Positions 22,536 through 32,815 of a stretch of 64,000 nt of DNA are shown in pieces. The position numbers and the translations under genes were made by a program. The notes under the pieces were generated by a model. It worked only from the letters and a program-made list of their open reading frames with translations, had not been told where the DNA came from and made no database searches. Origin of the DNA: Campylorhamphus procurvoides (lineage: Eukaryota > Chordata > Aves > Passeriformes > Dendrocolaptidae); the NCBI GenBank assembly GCA_013396655.1, contig WBMV01009262.1, positions 155,080 to 219,079 of the forward strand. The letters run 5' to 3'. Every line of letters begins with the position of its first letter. The first letter of the stretch is position 1.

Positions 22536-25500
22536 ATGCATCACTGCCGGAGGTTCCGCTCGCCGGAGCAGGAGGGCGAGCTGGGGCACCGGTGGAAGCG
22601 GCGGCGGTCCCGGAGCAGGGAGGGCGAGGCCCGGCTGCGCTGCCCTCCCCGCAGGGAGCGCTCCAGGAGGTAGGAGCGCCTCGGGGTGGGTTATCCCACA
22701 AACCATCCTCCTCATCCCCCTGATATTCCCGACCTGGCCTTTCTTTTTGGCAGCAGAGCGGCTTTAAGGACCCTTAAAGACCCTAACCCATCCCCTGGAT
22801 GAAAGTGAAGGGCTTGCTTGTGTGTGTGTGCCTTCCCCATCGCACTGAAGTTCTTCCCAAAGAAACTTCCTTGCTTTAATATTAGCAAGGGAACAACCTA
22901 CCCTGGAATCGTGTTTCTATGGTGTGGAGGCATTAAAGCCTTTCTCCCAACAACCCACTTCCTTCTGACAGGATTAAAATGAGATTTAAAATAATAACAC
23001 TCCTCTCACCTCAGAAAGGATCCCAACTAAAGGATCCGAGCACTAACTGATCTCTCCCGCTTTGGTTCTGGATTTTACCCGTGATCCTGTCTTTGTTCAG
23101 TGTTTCCACAGGGACAATTAGGTGCTGGAAATAGGATAAGGCCTCTGATAAGAGAAGGGTTCTGGAATAGAAGCAGGAGTCATGTCACAGTGTGCAACCA
23201 GAACAGACTGTTCGTACTGGGGCTTCTGTGGTTCCACTGTTTGGACTGGGCAGGTGCAGCCAGGCTGGAGCTGAGCTTCTCTTTAAATGTTGTCTAGATC
23301 AATTCCTCTCCTCAGCCTGGCTTTTGTTTAATTTAAGGGAGCAGAATGTGAAACACAGCTGGGTCATTCAATGGGCTTTTCCATTTTTTGATCTGATGGG
23401 TAATTTGGGACAGATTTGGATGGAAATAGGCTTTTACTGGGTGAAAACAGTCTTATCCCTTAGTTTCAGGCTCAGCCTCTCAGGTCTTCTCTGGTTTTGA
23501 GTCCTTCATGCTGTTGTTCTGCCTTCTGTGTATGTCTAAAGCCCACAGTGAAGTTTCATCAAGGTATGTTTAGATGGATGTTGGAGCAGAGTTTGTGTTT
23601 TGGGTAGTTTAACAATGACCAAGAGCTTGCCCCAGTGCTAAGACTCTGTCACTGCTGCCTTGGCAGAGTCTGGAATTTTACTCTGAATCCACACTGAGAT
23701 GAACCCCCACACTCAAACCTGTGTCCTGTTAAGCTGTCAGTGAGGGGAACTCATTGTTGACAAGGCAGAGAGGTGCAAATAGCAAAAATTCCTGTTTCCA
23801 GGCTGAAGGTCTTGGTTAGCCATGCCATTGCAGGGTGGCACATATCCAGGATTATTTTGGGAGGACAGTGCACTACTTTTATTTTGGAGTTACAAAATCT
23901 TCTACCTAAAACACAGCCTCTTTCTCAATGAGTTGTGAAACAAGACTCAAAAGTGAGATCTGGTTTGTTGGACCATCTGGGGCGGAGAAGGCAGTTGTGC
24001 TTTGGGAGGCAGAAGCAGGAAGGGCTGCTCTCATCACTGATGGGCCCACATGGTACCCAAACCCTTGTTGTGTGATGCCTGTGAGTAAATACACAGCTGA
24101 GCTTTGTCTGAGAACTTCAGGCCCTTTCTACTGCAGAGATGAGCTTAGCCAAAAGTTTTCTTTATGTGTTGGGAGGTTGTTGCTAGAGGGACAGGAGCTT
24201 GGCTACACTATGGAGAGCAAATTTTCCTTCTGGCTCTTTCTAATGATCTGTGGAGCTGGTGTGTGTGTGCACACACCAAAGACTTGGTGTTTTGGGACTT
24301 CTGGTCCTCCCCCTGGGGTAACAACTAGAGCCCCACTGCTGGGTTTAGTTCTTATTTATTTAGGAACTAATGAGAGACTTTCCTGAGGGAGGAGAAACTA
24401 TGACAAACACTTGTGAGTGGTGGCGGAGGTGGCTCAGGTGGGGTGGAATCATAGAATCCCAGAATGGTTTGGGTTGAAGGGGCCTTAAAGTTCATCAAGT
24501 TCCACCCCCTGCCATGGGCAGGGACACCTTCCACTAGCCCAGGTTGCTCCAAGTTCCTTCCAAGCTGGCCTTGAACACTTTGAGGGATGTGAGTCCACAA
24601 CAACATAGGCAGCTCAGATGGAGCTCTCAGAGGGTGCTTTTCCCCCAGCTTGCTGAAATGTGAGAATGCCACATGGTGTTCTCTCACAAACCTCCTTAGT
24701 GGTCAGCATTTGAGGCACAGCAGAGGGTTTTAAGTGTCTGCCATAGGGACTGGGAGCAGGACTTCTTCTCTTTGGTGACCAAGAGAGAGGACCTGAGGCA
24801 GTGGCAGGGAGCTGTGTCAGAGGAGTTAGGTTGGATAGGAGGGAAAGGCTCCTCCTCCAAAGGGTGGTTGGGCACTGGCACAGGCTCCCCAGGGCAGTGG
24901 TCATGGCCCCAAGTCTGACAGACCTCAACGAGCATTTGGACAACACTCTCAGGCTCATGGTGGGACTCTTGGAGTGCCCTGTGCGGGGCCTAGAGTTGGA
25001 CTCAATGATCCTTGCGTGTCTCTTCCAACTCAGGATATTCTATGACTTAGGTTTAGCAGGACTCAGCCTTCCATGCTTTTCCAGGCTTTGTAAGAGCACT
25101 GTTGTTTGTGCTGCAGCCACGAGAGGGTGCCCTACCACAGGAGGTGCCGGCGGGACAGCGATGCCTACAGGTTTGAAGAACGAAGCCCGTCCTTCGGGGA
25201 GGATTATTACCCGACCCGCCCGCGGACCTGGCGGCGATCCAGGGGCAGAGACCAGCACCATCCAAAGAGATACCAGCATCACTGCCGAAAACGCAGGAGC
25301 AGGTCTTGTAGCAGCACCTCCTCGGTGAGTAACATCCAGAATGAGCTCAGGAATGGTCAGGGTTTAACTGGTCTTGCCTCCTTTGCAGCTCCAAACACTC
25401 TGGGTGAGTAACTCGAATCCCGTTTCTGTGTTTGTTTTCATTCCGTGGAATGTAAAGTCCCAAATCTGTGTTGTGTTAAGTGGGAAGGATTTGTATTCAC

Positions 25501-28500
25501 TAGTCCAGGCCCTGTAGCCTTAATATGTGAGAGAACTAAGCCGTGTTCTTTACAGCCAGAGAAGGGATCAGAGAGAGCTTCCAATGGCAGCCAGTTGATG
25601 GGCTGATGAGGGTGAGCCTTGGCTGCAGGCCAGCCCTGCTCCCAGGGATCCCTATTGCTCAGGTTTATCCATGGCCAGAGCTTCCCTTCTGCCTACAGCT
25701 GCTGCTTCTCAGGGGGGTTTGATATGCAGTGTTGCTTGGCTTTGTGCCAGGATCCCCCTCTGGGCAGGATCCATCAGGCCAGGTCTCCTGAGTTGTTATT
25801 AACCCCTCTCAGCACTCAGAGTCAGTCTCCAGCCTCCTGAGGATATGCCCGTGTGCTCTTCCACTGTTTCCATTTGGATTTCAGCTTCTTTGCAAAGTTA
25901 ACCCTGCAATGTAGCATTCCTTGCAGGGATTATCAAGGAATATTTGGAGCTGGGGCAGGGGGGGAGGCTGCTCCCAGGAATACCCTGAAAGTGGTGTGAG
26001 GTATCAGACCGAGTGCTTCACTGCTCCTCTCCACCTCTCATTTTAAATGTTATCATGACTAAATGACTGAGCCTGATCCCAGCAGTTGGATAATCTGCAT
26101 GGCTGGGAACTCCTGAACTTCTCCTTCTTATTTCTTTCCAGTCAAATTTTTAGTTTTAGTTTTAGAGAGAGCCAGGGCTGTGATGGAAACACTGCAGCGT
26201 GGGGTGTGCACGATGGTGATGATGTGCAGGTTTGGGCTGGCACGTTCACAGTCTTGAATCCTCACAGCTGTCCCAACTGTCCTTTCTACCTTCTCCTTCA
26301 TTCCAGCTGATTTTTGGGGGGAGTTTTGATCCTGGGTCATTATTTTGGACCAGCTATGGGGGCAAGTGGCACAGTAGAGAAGCCCCCTAGAAGCTCAGGC
26401 ATGGAAATGTCGAGGTTTTCATTAATTTCTTTGGCTGTAGAGATTGTTACTATTTTTAAGGCTGACTAGAACAAGATGAGGAATTAGAGCAGCTTGTTTC
26501 ATTGGACCCTGGGTCCTTGCAGGAATGTTTGGCTGGTTTTCCAGTAGAAGCTTGCAGTAGCAGGGGCTGAATGTGACCTCAGACCTTGCCTGGAGTGTTC
26601 CCCAGGGATTAATGTACCTGTCTTGTTCTTACAGTTTTCCCAGTTTTAAAATGGCACCCCGAGGCTGACGTGCCCCACCAGGTCTGTGCACAGCCAGTTG
26701 GGTGCATGGATTTAGGGCTGATGTGGTAGTTGGTTCTGTCAGGATGGGAAGGGCTGATTCACAGCTGGAGCAGGACACTGGTCTGGGGAGCTGGAGCTGG
26801 ATTAGCCGAGGTACAAAGAGCATGATACACAGAGGGATAACTGCTACTCTGGCTTCTACTGGGCAGCCTGTCCAAACTGAGCACTCATCATGCTTGCCAG
26901 GGGAGAAATGACGTTCTTCTGGCAAAGCCCTCCTTCTCCTCATGCCTCTGGCAGCATCCTCCAGTGCTGCAGAGGGAGCTCCTGCTCTGTGGGTGCCACG
27001 CCAAGCCACCTTCACACTGGAGCTTCCCAGCTGCTGCTTCCCTTCCTGCAAGAGGGGGGCATTTCCCCGCCCGAGAGGTGGCAGCGGCAACCAGAGGCCG
27101 TAGCTAACGAGGGAGTTTTCTTTACATACCTGTAGCTGTTGATGACTTTTCTGTTTTGAAGTTAGTTTGTGTCTTGACGTGTCCCTTGCAATATCCCTAT
27201 CGTTATATATGCTGTGTGCCTTATGAAATGCTGGCATCTGGGAAACCCAACCAACCACCGCACCATCGTCTCTCCACCTTTGAATGACAACACAAAATGC
27301 CGTCTCGGGGGGCGGTGTGTGCAGAGGAGCCAGCAGAGCAGTAAGCGCAGCAGGAGCGTGGAAGATGACAAGGAAGGTCACCTGGTGTGCAGGATCGGCG
27401 ATTGGCTCCAAGAGCGATGTACAGCCACCTTTCGTAAAACTTTACCTCTCTACTTTTATCCCCGTGTTAGACCAGATCTCTCGTCTCGTACTGGAGGGGT
27501 CTCTAGTGTTTTATTTACTGGCCAGTAACTTGCCCTGAGGCAGAGCATAGACACTTGACTTTTTAAAAGAGTGTAGCAGTGAGAGACACTTTGTTGTTCG
27601 CTTTGACATTTTGATTGCTGTGAAATTGCAGGAGCTCTGCTCTTGCCAAGCCCCCCGAAGGTCACACCCGCTCCTGTTTTCTCTCCTAGATGAAATTGTC
27701 GGCAGCCTTGGTGAAGGCACTTTTGGCAAAGTGGTAGAGTGTGTGGACCATGCCAGGTGGGCATCTTTCCCTTCCAGGTAACTCCTCTGTCCCTTGTGAA
27801 TCAAGCCCAGGGTGTCACAAGCATGGCAGTTTTACCTGGGCTTCAAGGCATCAAACTTGTCACTGTGTTACTACAGTAGAAATTGTTTCTTAGGGCAAGT
27901 GGAAGGTCCCCTGAATTTGCAGGCAGATGACTTAAGGGAAGCAGGGTGGGTTTGTTCAATGGCACAGGTTCATAGAATAGAATCTTAGAATATCCTGTGT
28001 TGGAAGGGACCCACAAGGATCATCCTGTCCAACTCCTGCCCCTGCACAGGACAACCCCAACAATGCCACCATGTCCCTGAGAGCATTGTCCCAATGCTCC
28101 TTGAGGTCTGTCAGGCTTGGGGCCATGACCACTGCCCTAGGGAACCCATTCCAGTGCCCAACCACCCTCTGGGGGAAGAACCTTTTCCTGATATCCAGTC
28201 TAACCCCCTTGGGCTCCAGCTGTTGGAAGGTTGTTCTGCTGCACTGAGCTCCAGCTGAGAGGTGGGCCCAGCGACCTTTTAATCTGCCAGGGCCTTTCTC
28301 TATTATCTTTTTTAACCTCTTCTGTGATTACATTTGACCCTTGTCTCTTACTGACCTTTCCTCTGGCTCTGAGCCATGGGCTCAGCTTGCTGTAGGAGCT
28401 GCTGGGCTCTCCTTCCTCCATGGGAATCTCCAGCATGGTTGGAGGGGGGAGGTGGCTGCTGGAGTTGCAGTGACACTGGGGACTGCTGTGTCAGGAATTT

Positions 28501-31500
28501 ATCCCTGGTTTTACCCAGCAATAACTTTTCCCTTCAAATAACTACTGCCAAGCAGCATAAGTCTTTGGCAGAGCTTTGTTAGGACAAATGGCACATGAAA
28601 ACCTGACTTCAGTAACTGGGATGCATCCTCTCCCCGTGGGCTGAGGATGTGTGGGACACCAGTTTTCCCTCTGATTCCATCCTGTCTCTTCCCTTACAGA
28701 GGCAAATCACAGGTAGCACTGAAAATCATCAAAAACGTTGGAAAATACCGAGAAGCAGCCAGGCTGGAAATCAATGTCCTGAAAAAAATCAAAGAGAAGG
28801 ACAAGGAGAACAAATTGTAAGTTCCTACAAGACTTCTGGCTAGTCAGTACCACATCCTTGCATACAAGTTATCCAAAGAAACATGGAATGTGCTTCCTGT
28901 GGTGAGGGGGGAACTAGTCTCATTCCTCTGCTGTCTTGTCCCACTGGAATTGGGGAACTCTGTCTAAAGGTGGCTTAGCAGGGAGGAGCTGTCACTCTGG
29001 ATTGCTGTGCTCTTCAATCAGCTGGCTTGGAGCTTTGCTCAGGAACAGGGGGAGTGACTTGTTTGGTGGATCCCTGAAGGATGGTGTCTAGGTTTAACAA
29101 GACAGAATATCTGCTAAGAGAGGTGGGAACCTTCCTGGGGTAGAAAGATGGAAAACTCCTTCCTGCAAGTTATTATTTCTGTCTTAATTTAGAGGAAAAC
29201 TAAGATGTCTGTGTTGACCAGGAGAAAGGAAAGGGTGTTCTTCCCCCAGAAAATCACCCCACTCTTTTAAATTTAGAACCAACTTTAATTAGGAAAATGT
29301 ATAGGAAATGTATAGGAAAGGATAACAGTTCTTAACTTCTATCTATTTAATCATCTAATCTATCTCCAGGAAAAAAAGAACCGAACAAACCGGTTTGTAA
29401 TCAACATCTTTGAAAGAAATTCAAGTCTCTGCCCCCTGTGGGTGCAAATTCTATTTAGGGACAGCAGGTGGCAATGTCGCACCTTGGCTGGCTGCGGGCT
29501 CGGCTTTCCCAGGCACAGGACGGAGGCACCGGTGGTCCCGAATAGACTCTCATGGGATCGCTGGGGCAGAGGGACGGGGTGGAACCTTTTCCGTGGTGTG
29601 GAGTAGGCACGTTCCTGTCCTTTGTTCAAGAGAAGAAGTGTTGGGCTGGGGTTGGGGGGCAGAGGGGGCAGCAGCTTCTCCAGAAGCAGGGGTTGGAGGG
29701 GGTGGAGGGAAGAGAAGTCAAGCCCAAAAGGGGCTCACTCTGAGATGCTTCCACTTCCAGCAATCATCAGAAACAAAGTGCCAAGCTAGCACATAGGAAG
29801 AAACCTCTCTCCCTTCCTCCTCACCCCAACCCCACAGCCTTCAGGCTGGAATCTGAGTGACCAGCCACCCTTTTGTTAGCTCCTAGGGGTGGGGTTGGGC
29901 ATTAGCTTCAACCTCTGTGTTGGCAGGGGAAGGAATTCCATAGCAGATTCTGAAACTATAACAATTTCGAAACTCAGAGGCTTCAGCCACAAAATGTAGA
30001 AGAGGGAAATAACAGTTCTTTACTAATATATATAGTAAAAAACTGTATACAAAAAACAAAACCAGAACAATCAACAACACTGTAACCAAAACTTTCAAAC
30101 AATCAAGTGCTACTGTTTTGCCCTTCAGCACAGTTATAGCTACAAATAGCAGGGGGTGCTGTCGAGGGACAAAAAGTTCCATGAAAGATTTTGAAACTGT
30201 AACTGATTGTTAATCCTTGTCTCTCTCTCTCTCTCCCTGCACAGCTTGTGTGTCCTGATGTCAGACTGGTTCAACTTCCACGGCCACATGTGCATTGCCT
30301 TTGAGCTTCTGGGCAAGAACACGTTCGAGTTCCTGAAGGAGAACAACTTCCAGCCATATCCCCTCCCTCAGATCAGGCACATGGCCTACCAACTCTGCCA
30401 TGCCCTGAGATGTAAGTCACCCAGGGCCAGCTTGGCTCCCCAAAATGGGTGAGGAGGAGGCTGAGGAGGAGCTGGCTTGGCACTTGGATGGACAAATCTG
30501 TGGGGGTGCTTCTTTCTGGTTCTTACAGATGTTTTTCTCTCTGTTCTCTTCCCCGTGTGCAGTTCTGCATGACAACCAGCTGACTCACACTGACCTCAAG
30601 CCAGAAAACATCTTGTTTGTCAACTCAGATTTTGACACTCTGTACAATGAGAATAAGGTGAGTTATGTCCAAAGGAGCAGTGAATACATCAGGAATAGCC
30701 TGCCTTTCCCTCCCTACGGAAACTGGATCTTCCCTGCTCCATACAGGCCTTAAAAGCCTTTTTTAGTGGGAACAAACTGGAAGTCAGGCCTCTTCTTTCT
30801 CCTGTGGCTTCTAAAAGCCTTCAGGCTCTCTCAGTGGCTCCAGTCCTGGAGTGGAGTGTGTTCAGTGGTTTTCCTCACACTGATCTGAGCTGTAGAGAGC
30901 TCAGTTAAAATCCCTCTGATGAGTGGTGCAGACATGACAGTTATGGGAGCTCTCGAGGGTCCCTCTCAAAGCCTGATCCTGACTTGTGTTTCCCTTGCAG
31001 AGCTGTGAGGAGAAATCCATCCGCAACACGAGCATCCGCGTGGCAGACTTTGGCAGTGCCACCTTTGACCACGAGCACCACACCACCATTGTGGCCACCC
31101 GGCACTACCGTCCCCCAGAAGTGATTCTGGGTGAGAACTGCTGGGTCTGGGGGTCTCTCAGGGGGGCAGAGTGGAACTGTTGTGTCAGGATCAGGAGCCC
31201 TCCAATCCTTGGATAGATAACTTCTAGGTCTGTCTTGGTGTGATCTTGTGGCTCCAACAAGGAGCGCCAGTAGAAACCTGGTGGGGTTTATTGAGAGCAC
31301 ACAGTTAATTTGACTTTCTTTGCAGAGCTGGGCTGGGCACAGCCATGTGATGTCTGGAGCACTGGCTGCATTCTGTTTGAGTATTACCGTGGCTTCACAC
31401 TCTTCCAGGTAGGATTCTTGTTCCATAAGAATCCTTAATGTCCAGAACGGCTCAGACTCAACTGAAGGGGAGAGAAATGCAGATCAGGCACTAAAAATCA

Positions 31501-32439
31501 GAAACTGAGTGTGAAAAGGAGCCCAGGAAAACTGATAGTTTGAGGATTTGTGCCTTGCTGGAAGGAACAGGGTTCAGATCACTTCTGGGTTTGGCTAATT
31601 TCTATTCCCTGAAGAAAGGGAAAATCAAGAGAGGAAGAGAAACAGGACCTGTAGCGTTCCTGCTGGAGGCTTCTCTTCCTCCCCTGTACACTGCTCTAGG
31701 TGACAGACCTTTTGTCATCAGCTCTCCAAGCTCTGAGTTAACCCACCATTGCTGTTCCTTTGCAGACTCATGAGAATCGTGAGCATCTGGTCATGATGGA
31801 AAAAATCCTTGGGCCACTTCCATCTCACATGGTCCACAAAACCCGGTAAGAACCTATTCCTGACCTCAGCCCAGGCCCCTGGTGGTGACTGAGGACTCAG
31901 GACAGCAATTCTGTCCTCACCTGGATGGGTATAACCACAGGAAACACCCTGCCCACTGACTGCCACCCTCCCTTTGCAGGAAGCAAAAATACTTCCACAA
32001 TGGCAACCTGGTGTGGGATGAGAACACGTCTGATGGGAGATACGTCCAAGAGAACTGCAAGCCCCTACGGGTAGGTGCTGCTCCCCTCCCAGGATCAGGG
32101 TGGAGTGGGAACTGGTTTTGACAGAGACCCAGACTCTCATCTGCAGTCATACTGGTTTGGCTAAGGCAGGATGGGTGCTGGGTCAGTGGAGGGATGGGAG
32201 ACAGCCCATGGACTCAGGACCTTGGGTTGAGTTTCCCCCCTCTTCCCTTTCAGACATACATGCTGCACGACTCGCTGGAGCACGCCCAGCTCTTCGACCT
32301 GATGAGGAGGATGTTGGAATTCGACCCTTCGCGGAGGATCACGTTCTCAGAAGCCCTCCTGCATCCCTTCTTTGCTGGCCTCTCTGCAGAGGAAAGGATG
32401 CTGTGTGGGCGAGGCACCAGCAGGGACCTGAGCAGATGA
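22536..32439 (+). CDS. CLK3: CDC-like kinase 3 (LAMMER dual-specificity protein kinase)
   Basis: This nuclear kinase phosphorylates SR splicing factors. Coding exons: 22536-22669, 25117-25324, 27325-27418, 27690-27756, 28700-28816, 30245-30411, 30563-30657, 31001-31130, 31326-31408, 31766-31845, 31980-32070, 32254-32439. All splice in frame to 483 aa. The N-terminal ~145 residues are Arg/Ser/His-rich (e.g. [20 protein letters not shown]). Kinase motifs: GEGTFGKV at 153-160, VALK with Lys176, HTDLKPEN with catalytic Asp273, DFG at 310-312, and the LAMMER signature as [11 protein letters not shown] at 371-381 (two changes from EHLAMMERILG). The C-terminus ends DLSR. The start is the ATG right after the acceptor, giving MHHC as in mammalian CLK3 (from memory). 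CLK3 over CLK1/2/4 is supported by the N-terminus and by synteny. Confidence 0.96.
24447..24592 (-). mobile_element. CR1 LINE 3'-end fragment
   Basis: The plus strand reads AATCATAGAATCCCAGAATGG, then GGTTTGGGTTGAAGGGGCC, then CCACCCCCTGCCATGGGCAG, the reverse complement of a CR1 3' end. It lies in CLK3 intron 2, antisense to the gene. It is from a different CR1 subtype than the copy 160 bp downstream. Confidence 0.92.
24750..25047 (+). mobile_element. CR1 LINE 3'-end fragment just upstream of CLK3 exon 3
   Basis: It follows a CR1 3' end in sense orientation: TTTGGTGACCAAGAGAGAGG, then GGTTGGATAGGAGG, GGGTGGTTGGGCACTGG, CAGTGGTCATGGCCCC, and a terminus at CAGGATATTCTATGAC. It ends about 70 bp before exon 3 (25117), so it contributes sequence near the branch-point region. 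The same subtype occurs in inverted orientation at 27968-28215. Confidence 0.92.
27325..27418 (+). other. CLK3: CLK3 frame-shifting regulated exon (equivalent of CLK exon 4)
   Basis: This 94 nt coding exon encodes the junction between the RS-like region and the kinase domain ([18 protein letters not shown] and onward). Its length is not a multiple of three, and its donor is weak (GTACAG). Joining the exon ending at 25324 directly to the one starting at 27690 shifts the frame and stops at TAG after 15 codons, predicting a 129-residue protein without a kinase domain. In mammals, skipping of this exon in CLK genes is a known autoregulated event giving kinase-less CLK forms. The intron after it is only 271 nt. 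Confidence 0.75.
27968..28215 (-). mobile_element. CR1 LINE 3'-end fragment, inverted relative to the 24750 copy
   Basis: The plus strand reads TTCATAGAATAGAATC, then TGTTGGAAGGGACCCAC, GGGGCCATGACCACTGCCC, AGTGCCCAACCACCC and TTCCTGATATCCAGTCTAAC. This is the reverse complement of the CR1 subtype found upstream of exon 3. It lies in CLK3 intron 5, antisense to the gene. Confidence 0.93.
29060..30200. other. Unresolved repeat-like stretch in CLK3 intron 6, possibly old LTR material
   Basis: The intron between the exons ending 28816 and starting 30245 is mostly filled by atypical sequence. An ATAACAGTTCTT word occurs near both ends (about 29321 and 30008), with A/T-rich TATATA runs and G-rich purine stretches between. 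The style resembles passerine LTR remnants, but I cannot identify terminal TG...CA ends, a primer-binding site or any protein domain. It may be simply intronic. Confidence 0.25.
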
Positions 32440-32610
32440 CGCTTGGGATGTGTCCCCATGGATCAGTCTGGCCCCTGCAGCTCAGCCCCCCCCTCTTCTC
32501 TCCAAGGCCAGAGGGGCTGGGCCACTGCCACAAGGACCCTGCGGAGCAGAGAGGGAAGGGAAGCTCCATCGGAAAGCACAGATTTGTCTATTTATATGTT
32601 GTAAAGTTAA

Positions 32611-32616
32611 AATAAA
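32611..32616 (+). terminator. CLK3: CLK3 polyadenylation signal AATAAA
   Basis: A canonical AATAAA lies 172 nt after the TGA, in the context GTTAAAATAAAGTGTTTC, followed by T-rich sequence. This gives a short 3' UTR of about 200 nt. A second plus-strand AATAAA near 32764 could give a longer form that would overlap the end of EDC3. Confidence 0.85.
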
Positions 32617-32809
32617 GTGTTTCTTATTGTTTGATACTTCCCTTGTAGGCAGATGTAGAGTTGTGTTACCCCCAGCTCTGCCTTTTCTGCAAAGGAAGAG
32701 GGAGGTGGTGAAAAATTAACTGGAACTGTTGAGGGTGAGTGAGGCTCTAAAATGAGAGGAGACAAATAAATAGCTGCACACACGAGCACACATGCATGAA
32801 TAGCTGCAC

Positions 32810-32815
32810 TTTATT
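32810..32815 (-). terminator. EDC3: Candidate distal EDC3 polyadenylation signal AATAAA
   Basis: The minus strand reads CCTGAAATAAAGTGCAGC. The signal lies about 2.9 kb past the EDC3 stop. A closer alternative is the minus-strand AATAAA at 33315-33320. Using the distal site would place the EDC3 transcript end about 150-200 bp from the CLK3 transcript end. Confidence 0.5.

Noticed and set aside
29410..29796. Long open frames in CLK3 intron 6
   Set aside because: G-rich low-complexity sequence with no recognisable domain. The CLK3 exons on either side join directly in frame.
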